Source: Halocynthiibacter sp049608145
Lineage (GTDB): Bacteria; Pseudomonadota; Alphaproteobacteria; Rhodobacterales; Rhodobacteraceae
Length of the DNA stretch: 64,000 nt
Assembly (NCBI RefSeq): GCF_049608145.1
Contig: NZ_JBMYXF010000005.1
Span: 31,224 to 95,223, forward strand
Direction of reading: 5' to 3'
Shown here one piece after another: positions 7,985-16,991 of this stretch. The first letter of the stretch is position 1. Each line of letters opens with the position of its first letter. The translations under genes were made by a program, and so were the position numbers. A model generated the notes under the pieces. That model worked only from the letters and a program-made list of their open reading frames with translations, was not told the origin of the DNA and did no database searches.

Positions 7985-9840
7985 CTATTGCAAGGCACCG
8001 GTAAAGGCGCGCAAGGTGACGCCAATAACCGTGTCATGAAAATTTCCGCTTTCATATGCTTCTGACCCTTTGCGCCAGATCCCGAAAAATTCCAGTTCTG
8101 AGGTTTTACCTATGGGCCGAATAGCCGATATTTCGACATAATGCCCGTCATCATCTGCAGGATCATTGGTGCGTGTCAGGCCCATATCTAGGCGCAGATC
8201 CCATTCACTGTCGCGGGGGGCCCATTCAGCGATGATCTGTGTGCCATTGCTGTCAAAATCCCCGAACGGGGACTGGTTTTTGCTATAGTTGAAGTTGCCG
8301 GACAGGCTGAACACATCGCTGACTTCCCGTGAATACCCAAGCGACAGAAGGTGAATTGTTTCATCTTCATTTAATGCGCTTTTGTCGTCCAGTTGGGTAA
8401 AGCTATAACTGATATCTGCAGTACTGATGTCATTGTTCAGGCTTAACCCGATATTGGCGCTGACGCTGTTGAAATCCTGGTGTGGTGCGAAAATGGCGGG
8501 GGGTGTTGAAAGGCGTTTCTGCCAATCTGTTGAAACACCGAAGTTTAGGCTTTTGCCGGTGAAGAGTTCACCTGGAGCAAGCTGCCAACTGCCGCTGAGA
8601 GACAGGCTGTTGATCCGGTCGGTCGCAAGACGTTCTGAGCCGCGATAGTTGGTTTCATATGTTGCCGCGCTGAAATTCAGGGACAGCCGTTCATTGTAAT
8701 AATCGGCTGTTATCTGCAAAGATTTTTCACCAGGAACGGCCCCCTGATTGGCAAGGCTGAAATAATTTGTGTCGATGGCTTCGTATAATATTCCGGCGGT
8801 TAGCGTCCCTGCACCTGTGTCTTCTGTCCAAATATCGTAATCGGCGTATGCGTGAATGGCTCTGCCGCGTTTTTCTTCGAACAGCGCCCCTGACTCATCT
8901 TCATCCCAATCGCTTTGGGCACCAAATATTCCATATCGTAAACGTTTGTTTGAAGAATGGCCTTCAAGCCCAAGTGAAAATCCACGTCCAGCCCCGGTAT
9001 CTATCCCGCCAAAGGCAGTTCCCTTACCGTCATAGATCTGGGCAGAGATTGTCAGGTTCTTATCCGGGGTCGTAAATGCAAAACGCAGGCCTCCCATACG
9101 GTCCTGATTGTCAGACAGGCCTGTGATATTTTCAAACCCCTGTGCGTCCTCAGTACGCAGGCCAAACGCCGAAATTTCGTATCCGGCAGTGTCATTTGTA
9201 AAGGACAATGATGCACCGCGCCGGGATTCGCTGCCCACCAGCAAAGGATCCCAGCCTAGGGATTGATGTCCGATTGTGCCTGTGGCGTGGGTGTTTCCCA
9301 GGGCCTTGTGAAAGCTCAGAGCGTATTCTGTCAGGTTGACGCTGCGCCCGTTTACGCGATCAAATACACGCGAACTGCCCAGATATCCGATGTATCCTGT
9401 TAAGGTTTCGTCCTCGTTGCCAAAATCGAGTTGCCCGCTGCTGCTGGCCCAGGATTCTTCCTGTCCGTTTACGTTGCGCAGACCCGCCTCATGTGTGGCA
9501 TCTGCTGTAATCGTGACCGGGTTTTCACCGGTGTCGTCCAGGGTGATGTCATGAAGTTCCGCGACATCATAACGGGCACCGATTTTTCGATAGATTGTGA
9601 CAATGTAGCTGCCCGGCGCGAAGGATCCACCCAGAGAGATTTCGAGCACGCCGTTTTTTAATGTGGTGAATGACGTGACATCAGACGTGCCAACTTCGAT
9701 TGCGTACTCTGTCGGCGACAGGCCTTCGGGGGCCGCAATCTAAACACTTGATCCGCCAGGGTTAGTCCCGGAAATAGGTTAAAAGCCGTGATGAGGGCCA
9801 GAACGTGCCTGTGTCGCCCATGGAAATATTTTCTGCGCAT
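7985..9840 (-). CDS. Outer-membrane beta-barrel protein, frameshifted near the N-terminus
   Basis: The main frame (7985 to about 9739) encodes over 580 residues. An N-terminal domain (PEGLSPTEYAIEVGTSDV onward) is followed by many alternating amphipathic strands with aromatic ends, terminating in VIGVTLRAFTGALQ, typical of an outer-membrane barrel. This frame has a stop codon (TAG at 9740-9742), and its only alternative start is a GTG at 9649 that would leave no signal peptide. The adjacent frame starts at ATG 9840 with a good signal peptide (VLALITAFNLFPGLTLA then DQVF). Adding one base between 9728 and 9741 joins the two into a protein of about 618 residues. A five-base G run at 9728-9732 is an obvious slippage point. 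It is either a sequencing error, a phase-variable gene or a recent pseudogene. Confidence 0.75.
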
Positions 9841-9947
9841 CCCCAATGCATGCCCCGGTGTCCAGAAACTTTAATCAATAGGTAAATATTAACACTAAAA
9901 TTGCGTATTGGGAAATAATAGTTGGGTTTTGCGGTGTTTTGAAACCA

Positions 9948-11408
9948 TCAAGTGCCACAGAAAGTTTTGTATGGCGCGGCGCTTTGATCTGCTGGGCGGC
10001 TGTATTCTGCGGCACCGGCCTGTTCTGTGAATGGGGTCGATAGTACGCTGATCAACCGTTCAACCTGTGTCGTATCGCCGGTTTCAGTCGCCTGTTTTAG
10101 CGCGGCTTCGACCATGTGATTGCGCGGAATATAGAGTGGATTTATCGCATCCATGTCTGCAAATATCTGGGTTTCAGGCCGTTCTTCGGTCTGAATGCGG
10201 GCCTGCCATTTCGCGTGCCATTGCGTAATTGGGCCAGGATCTGTGAACAGTGAGATAACTGTTTTCTGATTAGGTAAAGCCCGGAAAAAGCTTGTGTAAT
10301 CCACATTGGCGCCATCCAGAAGCTGAAACAATCCGGACAGCAACGATTTGTCTGACGGATCGGGGGCCGTCAGACCACATTTGGCACGCATCAAGTTTTC
10401 CCAAATCTTCAGATGCATTGGCATGAAGTTATTCACGACATCCCCCGCCAGTTGAACCGCCGTATCGGGGGCACCAGGGGCGATCAGATCCAAAAGGCTT
10501 TCGGCGAAACGGGCAAGGTTCCATTGTGCCATAACCGGTTGGCGGCCATAGGCGTATCGCCCCGCGTGATCGATGGAACTGAACAGGGTCTGCGGATCGT
10601 AACGATCCATAAAGGCGCAGGGACCGTAATCGATTGTTTCCCCGGAAATCGTCATATTGTCGGTGTTCATAACGCCATGTACGAAACCAACAGACATCCA
10701 TTGCGCCAGAAGTTTTGCCTGACGTTCTGACACCCGGATCAGAAACTGCAGGTATTTATCGTCCTGATCTGCTAGGTCAGGATCATGTCGGGCGATGGCA
10801 TAATCGGCAAGCTGTCTGACCTGATCGGTTTCTTGACGCGCCGCGAAAAACTGAAAACTGCCGACGCGGATATGGCTGGAGGCAATGCGTGCCAGAACTG
10901 CGCCAGGTTCCCGCCCATGCTGTCGCATGATCTGTTCGCCTGTGGTGCAGGCTGCCAGTGCGCGGGTGGTGGGAATGCCCAAAGCATGCATGGCCTCGCC
11001 CATAATATATTCACGCAAGACCGGGCCGATCACGGCTTTTCCGTCGCCGCCCCGGGAAAACGGTGTTTTCCCAGATCCCTTTAGGTGCAAATCGAACCGT
11101 TGTTGATCTGTTACGATTTCCCCCAACAACAGGGCGCGCCCGTCCCCAAGTTTGGGCGAAAAGTTCCCGAACTGATGCCCGGCATAGGCCATCGCCACAG
11201 GTTTTGACATGGGAAGCGCTTGCGCCCCGGTTAGGATCTGTGCACCTGCGGGGCTGTTCAGGGTTTCTAGCCCAAGATTTTCAGCCAGATCTGTGTTGAA
11301 CAGTACAATTTCTGGGGCTGGAACCATATCACCGTTCCAGGACACGGAAAATCCAGAGAGATCATCCGCATAGCTGTTTTCTAGCGCGATGTTTAGTGTC
11401 TCAGTCAT
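9948..11408 (-). CDS. selO: Protein adenylyltransferase SelO (YdiU family)
   Basis: 486 residues, normal for the family. Conserved pseudokinase blocks are visible: YAGHQFGNFSPKLGDGRA, LKGSGKTPFSRGGDGKA and TDNMTISGETIDYGPCAFMD, the latter holding the metal-binding Asn and Asp. Known members transfer AMP to Ser, Thr or Tyr of proteins in redox responses. The third residue from the end is Cys (Cys484 in FCGT), the position filled by selenocysteine in animal homologues. Its start overlaps the stop of arfB by eight bases, so both are in one transcript. The 107 bases after its stop, before the barrel gene start, hold no recognised gene. Confidence 0.92.
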   Translation of the reverse strand: MTETLNIALENSYADDLSGFSVSWNGDMVPAPEIVLFNTDLAENLGLETLNSPAGAQILTGAQALPMSKPVAMAYAGHQFGNFSPKLGDGRALLLGEIVTDQQRFDLHLKGSGKTPFSRGGDGKAVIGPVLREYIMGEAMHALGIPTTRALAACTTGEQIMRQHGREPGAVLARIASSHIRVGSFQFFAARQETDQVRQLADYAIARHDPDLADQDDKYLQFLIRVSERQAKLLAQWMSVGFVHGVMNTDNMTISGETIDYGPCAFMDRYDPQTLFSSIDHAGRYAYGRQPVMAQWNLARFAESLLDLIAPGAPDTAVQLAGDVVNNFMPMHLKIWENLMRAKCGLTAPDPSDKSLLSGLFQLLDGANVDYTSFFRALPNQKTVISLFTDPGPITQWHAKWQARIQTEERPETQIFADMDAINPLYIPRNHMVEAALKQATETGDTTQVERLISVLSTPFTEQAGAAEYSRPADQSAAPYKTFCGT

Positions 11409-11820
11409 CTGGGTTTACCTTTCCGCGCAGGTTCTTGACGGACCCCCGGCGTGTTTTCGCGTCCATTCGGCGGCGTTTTGATCCCAGCGTGGGTTTTGTT
11501 GCGATGCGCCGTTTTGGGCGTATCGTTGCTTGTCTGATCAGCTCAGTCAGCCGTTCCCGTGCGATTTCCCGGTTGCGGGCCTGACTGCGGGTGTCTTCCA
11601 CGCGCAGGATTAAGGCGCCTTCTAATGTCCAGCGGCGGCCGGCCAGCCGTTTCAGCCGGTTCTTGACTGGGTCTGACAGGTTAGGACTGCGCGCTGCTTC
11701 AAAGCGCAATTCAACTGCCGTAGAGACTTTATTCACGTTCTGCCCGCCTGGGCCGGATGACCGGGTGAAGCTTTCTGAAAGTTCCCAGTCCGCAAGGGTT
11801 ATGTCGTCGGTAATTCGCAT
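11401..11820 (-). CDS. arfB: Alternative ribosome-rescue peptidyl-tRNA hydrolase ArfB
   Basis: 139 residues. The GGQ motif (residues 25-27, in RSSGPGGQNVNKV) is that of class I release factors, and the C-terminal tail is strongly basic (RPKRRIATKP, SKRRRMDAKTRR). This pairing without stop-codon recognition domains marks ArfB/YaeJ, which hydrolyses peptidyl-tRNA on ribosomes stalled at mRNA ends. It overlaps selO. A strong terminator hairpin lies 32 bases upstream of its start, so it probably has its own promoter or depends on read-through. Confidence 0.92.
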   Translation of the reverse strand: MRITDDITLADWELSESFTRSSGPGGQNVNKVSTAVELRFEAARSPNLSDPVKNRLKRLAGRRWTLEGALILRVEDTRSQARNREIARERLTELIRQATIRPKRRIATKPTLGSKRRRMDAKTRRGSVKNLRGKVNPDD

Positions 11821-11851
11821 TTGTTCAAACTACGTTGCAGGCCCGCGAAAT

Positions 11852-11884
11852 GAAAGAGCCTCTGCGGATATCGCAGAGGCTCTT
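11852..11884 (-). terminator. Strong hairpin terminator of the small transcript upstream of arfB
   Basis: The arms AGAGCCTCTGCG (11855-11866) and CGCAGAGGCTCT (11872-11883) form a perfect 12-bp stem with a five-base loop. On the minus strand the stem is followed by the U-containing tail TTTCATTT. It lies between the small ORF at 11942-12010 and arfB, so it most likely ends a short transcript that comes from the yhhQ 3' region. Confidence 0.72.
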
Positions 11885-11941
11885 CTCGAGAATTGGAGGT
11901 GGCAAGCAGGGCCGTCAGGCCCGGAGCCAGGTTTATATTCG

Positions 11942-12010
11942 TCAGGTTTGCCTGCAGAATATGCCCCCACTCGTAACCTTCACCAGCTGCTCCTGTTTCC
12001 CAATAATCAT
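11942..12010 (-). CDS. Candidate 22-codon small ORF with near-ideal Shine-Dalgarno
   Basis: An AAAGGAGG sequence (complement of about 12016-12023) ends five bases before ATG (12008-12010). The frame encodes a 22-residue peptide beginning MIIGKQEQLVKVTSGG and stops at TGA 11942-11944. The ribosome site is among the strongest in the window, which is odd for a spurious ORF. Downstream in the same RNA, CCACCTCC (complement of 11895-11902) could pair with this GGAGGTG and close it. A terminator follows at 11852-11884. It may be a real small protein or a dual-function regulatory RNA. Confidence 0.4.
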   Translation of the reverse strand: MIIGKQEQLVKVTSGGIFCRQT

Positions 12011-12078
12011 TGGCACCTCCTTTCTGGTTGTTATTCACACCATCAGGTTGGCACATATTTTGTGTTTGTCAAAACTTT

Positions 12079-12720
12079 TTACGCAGCATTTGGTGAAAGT
12101 TTTGTGATGAAAAGACGGAATGGGACCAGTGCGATTAACGCAATCGTAACCTTTACCAGCCAGTCAGCCACCGCGAGAGTCACCCAGAGAGGCGCTTCAG
12201 GGCCGCTTATCAGGAAGGGCGCAGGACCCCAGGCCCAGTTGATCGCAGCATCGGCATTTTCACCAAAGAAGGTGACGGACGCAGAAAACGCGATGGTGAA
12301 AAACAGCGCTGTGTCTACGATGGATCCGATGAAGGTTGACGCCAGCGGCGCACGCCACCAGCTGCCTTCGCGCAGGCGATCAAAGATCGCAACATCCAAC
12401 ATCTGTGCGCAGAAGAACGCAACGCCAGATGCAACGGCAACGCGCAACGGCACGGCGGCAAATTCGAAACCATCACCCTGCAACATGATCTGGCTGCCAA
12501 TCAGGGAACAGATCACCCCGGTGATGAAACCCACCAGAACGACTTTGCGGGCAGCAGGGGCCCCATAGATGCGGTTCATCAGGTCAGTGACGAGGAAAGC
12601 GAAAGGATAGGTGAAAGCACCCCATGTCAGCAGGCCGTCAAGCAGCAGGAACTGAACCAGGATGTTAGAGGCAACCACAATGGCGGCCATGGCAATGATG
12701 CCAGGAATAAGACGTGTCAT
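12079..12720 (-). CDS. yhhQ: Queuosine precursor transporter (YhhQ/VUT family)
   Basis: 213 residues from ATG 12720; a TTG seven codons upstream is a poorer start. The protein is almost wholly hydrophobic with about six membrane segments. The pattern TYPFAFLVTDLMNRIYG in the second segment is typical of the COG1738/DUF165 family, which imports 7-cyano-7-deazaguanine or 7-aminomethyl-7-deazaguanine for tRNA queuosine. No queuosine-responsive RNA that I recognise lies in the 60 bases upstream. Confidence 0.87.
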   Translation of the reverse strand: MTRLIPGIIAMAAIVVASNILVQFLLLDGLLTWGAFTYPFAFLVTDLMNRIYGAPAARKVVLVGFITGVICSLIGSQIMLQGDGFEFAAVPLRVAVASGVAFFCAQMLDVAIFDRLREGSWWRAPLASTFIGSIVDTALFFTIAFSASVTFFGENADAAINWAWGPAPFLISGPEAPLWVTLAVADWLVKVTIALIALVPFRLFITKLSPNAA

Positions 12721-12807
12721 GATTTGATCCCGTTTTATCAAGGTAGCGGAGAACTCGGCCCCATCTCATACGGGACGGCGCGCTTTAACATGAGGTTCGC
12801 AGATAAA

Positions 12808-13701
12808 TCAAGGGATCATGTATTCCACAAATTCAGTGCGCTGGAGGATAAAGTAATTGTTGTCTGACACCATGGTGATGCGGATGTGCCCTTGATCGTC
12901 TCGCCAGAGGGCGATGCCTTCCAGATTGTCGTGTTGGCCGGGGGCAGTTTCCAGAATGATTTCGCCGTCAGATATCATATTGCCAGAGATGCGGAAACGG
13001 CGGATGCGGCTGGCAAACCCGGTAAGTGCCAGGCGACGTTCCAGAAGATATAGATCACCATCAGAAGAAAAATCAGCGCCCACAGGTAGATAGTCCCCGA
13101 CGCGCGGGATTAGAAAGGGTTGATCCCATATGTTATCGCGAAAACGCCAGACGGGAAAATCACTGCCGTCACGTGTGTCTTCGGGCAGGGTATAAAATGT
13201 TCCGGCGCTATCTACGGCAAGGGCTTCCAATGCGGCGTTTTCAGGCATCTTCTGAAAATCGTCAGGGCGTTCAAACCGATTTAACCCAGCGCTTGGCAAC
13301 CGGGGGTGTGGGAGGGCAGACAGGCGGGGGATACCTTCAAACGAAATGACAATTCGCCCATCGTTTGTCAGGGCAAGCCCTTCGCTGTCACCCGACTTTC
13401 CATGAAATGCTGTACCGCCTTCCTGTAAAAGCGGGATTGGCGCGCGGACCATAACATCGGTGATGTGCTCATTCTGTCGGGCAAACTGCCCTTCAAACAA
13501 AATGGAACGATCGCTTAGGGCAAAGAAACTGTTGCCGTTTTCACTGATCTCAAGGCCTGACAAGCCGCCAAAGCCCGGAATATGATTGCCGACGGTATAG
13601 TTGTCCAGGAAAACAGCCTGTGCAGGCGGTAGCTGATCCCCCACCATCGCAGCGGGGGACAGCAGAGCAAGGATTAGCGTGCTTCTAAAACGCCAGCACA
13701 T
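12808..13701 (-). CDS. Secreted esterase-like activity of phytase family protein
   Basis: 297 residues with an N-terminal signal peptide (STLILALLSPAAMVGDQLPPAQA). The body matches the phytase-like beta-propeller pattern: GFGGLSGLEISENGNSFFALSDRS, SEGLALTNDGRIVISFEG, NAALEALAVDSAGTFYTLPE and HDNLEGIALW, each a propeller blade with an acidic metal or substrate loop. True phytase activity is not established for this family. It overlaps the end of mepA by 28 bases and is therefore the third gene of an operon with the UMF1 transporter and mepA. Confidence 0.82.
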   Translation of the reverse strand: MCWRFRSTLILALLSPAAMVGDQLPPAQAVFLDNYTVGNHIPGFGGLSGLEISENGNSFFALSDRSILFEGQFARQNEHITDVMVRAPIPLLQEGGTAFHGKSGDSEGLALTNDGRIVISFEGIPRLSALPHPRLPSAGLNRFERPDDFQKMPENAALEALAVDSAGTFYTLPEDTRDGSDFPVWRFRDNIWDQPFLIPRVGDYLPVGADFSSDGDLYLLERRLALTGFASRIRRFRISGNMISDGEIILETAPGQHDNLEGIALWRDDQGHIRITMVSDNNYFILQRTEFVEYMIP

Positions 13702-14555
13702 TGTCGGGGCAGATCTGTCAGTGTCAGTTCGCGCCGTGGCTGTGGGGCTGGGGCGTTTGGATCGCGTGGCTGTGGGGGCGGCGGATCAAGAATGTCATTC
13801 ACCCAACGTTGTGCATCGGCGCAGCCATCACCGGCGGGCGGCGGGGCCTGATCTTCGCAATTGCGTGATCCGCGCTGACAGCGCAGGCGCACATGGAAAT
13901 GATAATGATGCCCATACCAAGGCCGGATCTTACGCAGCCAAGCACGATCACCGGTTTCATCGTTGCACATTTGAACTTTCGCGCCCGGAAACACAAAGAT
14001 GCGGGCAACTTCAGGATCCTGGGCTGCGGCACGCATGATGGCGTGGTGTTCCGGTGTCCAGTTGTCATTCACAAAGGCGCCACCTGCGCGGCGCATGGAA
14101 ATCGAGCTGATGTTTTCACGGCGATTGCGTGAAAGGTTCAGGTTCATTGCCGGGCGCATCCAGACATCGATGTCCAGGCCAATCTGATGTGACCGGTGAC
14201 CGGATAACATGGGGCCGCCACGGGGTTGTGACATGTCACCGATATACAAACCGTTCCAACCAATTCGGCGGGCTTCGCGGGACAGTCGTTGTACAAAGTC
14301 AACGGTGCGCGGATGGGCCCAGTTGCGGTTGCGGGACAGACGCATCGCCTGCCATGTCGGACCAGTTTCAGCCAGTTGTTCCCCACCGGCAAGGCAGCCT
14401 TTGGCGTAAGATCCATGGGATCTTGCCCGCTGAGATGACGCATCATCATGGGCACCAAATAGCTGTTTGGCCGGCGTGTTCTGGGCCTGTGTGGCGGTGG
14501 TTCCGGACAGGCTGGTGCCAAGCACCAGAAATGCGGAAACAATAAGATGTTTCAT
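13674..14555 (-). CDS. mepA: Penicillin-insensitive murein endopeptidase MepA
   Basis: 293 residues with a signal peptide ending near TTATQA. Zinc-ligand motifs of the LAS peptidase family are present: HRSHQIGLDIDVWM (His120, His123, Asp128 or Asp130) and a C-terminal HHYHFHVRL with the HxH pair. It cleaves the D-Ala to meso-diaminopimelate cross-links of peptidoglycan in the periplasm. It lies 12 bases after the UMF1 transporter gene and overlaps the following esterase-like gene. Confidence 0.92.
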   Translation of the reverse strand: MKHLIVSAFLVLGTSLSGTTATQAQNTPAKQLFGAHDDASSQRARSHGSYAKGCLAGGEQLAETGPTWQAMRLSRNRNWAHPRTVDFVQRLSREARRIGWNGLYIGDMSQPRGGPMLSGHRSHQIGLDIDVWMRPAMNLNLSRNRRENISSISMRRAGGAFVNDNWTPEHHAIMRAAAQDPEVARIFVFPGAKVQMCNDETGDRAWLRKIRPWYGHHYHFHVRLRCQRGSRNCEDQAPPPAGDGCADAQRWVNDILDPPPPQPRDPNAPAPQPRRELTLTDLPRQCAGVLEAR

Positions 14556-14567
14556 AAAATAGCCTCG

Positions 14568-15902
14568 TTACGAATACTGCTCACCATCAGGTTTAACCCA
14601 TTTCAACAAGATCAGACCAATCAGGAAAAGCGCAATAAGCGGAGTAATGCCCAAGACCTGGCTGCCCGTGGCGGAAGTGACAAAGAAAATCAAGAAAGGA
14701 GCCAGGAAAGATGTCGCTTTGCCTGCCAGAGCATAAAGACCAAATGCTTCGGTCATACGATCTGGGTTGGCCTGACGCACCATCATGGTTCGGCTGGCAG
14801 ATTGCAGTGCGCCACCTGCCGCGCCAATGGTGCCGCCGAGAATATAGAAGGCGACATCGGGCAAGCTGGAATCGGGGCCGACAGGAATGCCAAAGACTGC
14901 TTCGCGATTCACAAACACCACAAGGACGGCAACGACGGTCAGGGTCAAAACACAGATGGTTATCACGGGTTTAGGTCCGAATTTTGCGTCGGCACGTCCA
15001 CCGATCCATGCGAAAATGGCCCCTGTGATAATAGCGAGAATTCCGAAGATGCCCGTGTCAACGACGCTCCATTCAAGGACACCAGCCGCGTAAAGGCCGC
15101 CGAAGGTGAAGATACCGTTCAACGCATCACGGTAGAACATAGATGATACAAGATAGGCCATCAGGCTGCGCTGGGCGGGCAGGTGTGACAGGGTCTGGCC
15201 CAAGGATTTGATCGCATCGGTGACTTTAAACACAGACACAGTGGACTGTTTCGGATCGCGCACCCACAAGAAAAACGGGATCATACCTAGAATGAACCAA
15301 ATGGATGTCAGCGGACCCACAAATCGTGTGCCTTCGCGTTGACTGGCATCAAATCCAAACAAAGGGTCAATCCCGATCAGAGTTTTGCCATTGCCCTGTT
15401 CTGCGAAACACAAAAGCATAATGACAAGGGTGACAAGACCGCCAATATAACCAAAGGCCCAACCGTTGCCTGAAATGCGTCCGACTTCTTCGCGTGGTCC
15501 AAGATCTGGCAGCATGGAATTTGTAAAGATCGTTGCAAACTCCATCCCGATCAGGCCGACCACAAAGAAAATCATCACAAGGGTTATGTTCATGTTTTCA
15601 GGTGTCGCCATCCATAATCCAGCTGATCCGACGACATACATCATGGAAAACAACCAGATCCAGCGCACGCGATTGCCTGCATTATCCGCAATAGCGCCTA
15701 GGATTGGGGCCGTCAGCGCGATAATCAGACCGGCCATACCTACATACCAACCCCAGAGCGCCTGGGCTTCGGCGCCATCGCCCACGACAGATTTGATGTA
15801 GGGGCCGAAAATGAAGGTCAGAAGCAGGGTGTTGTAGGGTTGACTGGCCCAGTCAAAAAAGAACCAGCCCCATACTTTTTTGCGCAATGAAATCTCGGCC
15901 AA
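14568..15902 (-). CDS. MFS transporter, UMF1 (Atg22-like) family
   Basis: 444 residues with about 12 hydrophobic segments. The N-terminus (KKVWGWFFFDWASQPYNTL) and the first loop (LGAIADNAGNRVRW) are characteristic of the UMF1/vacuole effluxer Atg22-like branch of the major facilitator superfamily. Substrate is unknown; fungal relatives export amino acids from vacuoles. It heads an operon with mepA, so export or recovery of cell-wall peptides is conceivable but unproven. Confidence 0.87.
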   Translation of the reverse strand: MAEISLRKKVWGWFFFDWASQPYNTLLLTFIFGPYIKSVVGDGAEAQALWGWYVGMAGLIIALTAPILGAIADNAGNRVRWIWLFSMMYVVGSAGLWMATPENMNITLVMIFFVVGLIGMEFATIFTNSMLPDLGPREEVGRISGNGWAFGYIGGLVTLVIMLLCFAEQGNGKTLIGIDPLFGFDASQREGTRFVGPLTSIWFILGMIPFFLWVRDPKQSTVSVFKVTDAIKSLGQTLSHLPAQRSLMAYLVSSMFYRDALNGIFTFGGLYAAGVLEWSVVDTGIFGILAIITGAIFAWIGGRADAKFGPKPVITICVLTLTVVAVLVVFVNREAVFGIPVGPDSSLPDVAFYILGGTIGAAGGALQSASRTMMVRQANPDRMTEAFGLYALAGKATSFLAPFLIFFVTSATGSQVLGITPLIALFLIGLILLKWVKPDGEQYS

Positions 15903-15974
15903 ACCATGCCCCTTTAATACCTGTTTCAGACGGTATGACAGGGAATGTAGACATCAGGCAAGGTTCAATGCAGC

Positions 15975-16520
15975 TTAGCCGTCGTAAGGATTTGGTTCCG
16001 GAGGCCAGGGGCGCTGGGCATCTGCATCGATCCAGGCCTGCGCCCAATCCGGCAATGCCGGACTTTCCAATGTAATTCCCATGGCTTCGGGCACACGGTG
16101 TGGGGCGACGATGCCGGATTTATCTGTGACAGCGGCACGCAGCAACATATGACCGGTGCAGTGTTCTTTCCGCCACAGGCTTTGTTCCATATAGACGAAA
16201 CGATCGTCCCAACCGATCAGACGCGTACGCATTTCAACTTTGTGAAACGCGCGCACCCGCTTGCGATAGCGCACAGACACACCCGCAACGGCCATGCCCC
16301 AGCCCTTTTTACGCACAAGGCCAATGATGCCAATGCGCATAGAGTGGGGCACACGTCCGAGATCAAACATGGTCAGGGTGCGGCCGTTGTTCAATTCAAG
16401 CCAGAAATCCAGATCCCAGGGCCAGCAGACATGGTGGGATACATGCGTTTCAAAGAAACCAAGAGGCTTGGCGCGCCAGTTTATCGCGATTTCTTTGGCC
16501 ATGCGGAATATCGGATACAT
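15975..16520 (-). CDS. Acyl-CoA thioesterase-like hotdog protein
   Basis: 181 residues from ATG 16520, preceded by AAGGGG. The sequence SHHVCWPWDLDFWLELNNGRTLTMFDLGR followed by VAGVSVRYRKRVRAFHKVEMRTRLIGWDDRFVYMEQ matches the YbgC/FcbC-like thioesterase superfamily (hotdog fold) with an Asp after the first strand. It presumably hydrolyses an acyl-CoA in the cytosol; the acyl group is not known. It ends 72 bases before the UMF1 transporter gene on the same strand. Confidence 0.8.
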   Translation of the reverse strand: MYPIFRMAKEIAINWRAKPLGFFETHVSHHVCWPWDLDFWLELNNGRTLTMFDLGRVPHSMRIGIIGLVRKKGWGMAVAGVSVRYRKRVRAFHKVEMRTRLIGWDDRFVYMEQSLWRKEHCTGHMLLRAAVTDKSGIVAPHRVPEAMGITLESPALPDWAQAWIDADAQRPWPPEPNPYDG

Positions 16521-16643
16521 AATGTGCCCCTTGTGAATTTTTCTGTGTCGTTAACGTCAAATGCGGAAAAGACCAGCATAACCTTGCGTGATGTCCGCAG
16601 ATTGCATAACTGCGTAGGGAACAAAATACAGGAGCCGGACAAA

Positions 16644-16928
16644 ATGGTAATTTATCAACTGCTGCAGCTGATCCTTGGTGTCGCCTATATGATCATGATT
16701 GCGCATATTATCATGAGCTGGCTGATCAGCTTTCAGGTACTGAACACACAACAACCTCTGGTTTGGCAGTTGTGGACGGGTTTGAACCGTCTGCTGGAAC
16801 CTGTCTATGCCCCGATCCGTCAGGTGTTGCCTGATACGCGCCCGCTTGATCTGGCGCCTCTTGTCGCGTTTGTCGGATTGATCGCATTGCGCAGCATCAT
16901 TCTTCCGGCCCTATTCGGTCTGGGCTAG
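16644..16928 (+). CDS. YggT family membrane protein
   Basis: 94 residues from ATG 16644, chosen because AGGAG at 16630-16634 lies nine bases before it and the hydrophobic core starts at once. Two membrane segments flank a loop with LNRLLEPVYAPIRQVLPDTRPLDLAPLVAF, the hallmark of the YggT family. These small inner-membrane proteins are linked to osmotic tolerance and to cell-division or envelope loci, but the mechanism is not settled. It is divergent from the thioesterase and lies 63 bases before recQ. Confidence 0.88.
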   Translation: MVIYQLLQLILGVAYMIMIAHIIMSWLISFQVLNTQQPLVWQLWTGLNRLLEPVYAPIRQVLPDTRPLDLAPLVAFVGLIALRSIILPALFGLG

Positions 16929-16991
16929 GGTGCTTGCTGCTGAATCCTGCCTGTGTGATAACCGTTCAAAACACGGATAAATCCACAGGCA

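Noticed and set aside
11591..12568. A 325-codon plus-strand frame across arfB, the small RNA locus and yhhQ
   Set aside because: It crosses two genes with clear motifs on the other strand and the terminator hairpin, and encodes nothing recognisable.
12721..12807. A preQ1-type riboswitch before yhhQ
   Set aside because: The leader shows no preQ1 aptamer pattern I can fold (no conserved GGTTC/CCC core with A-rich tail), so only the transporter family suggests it.
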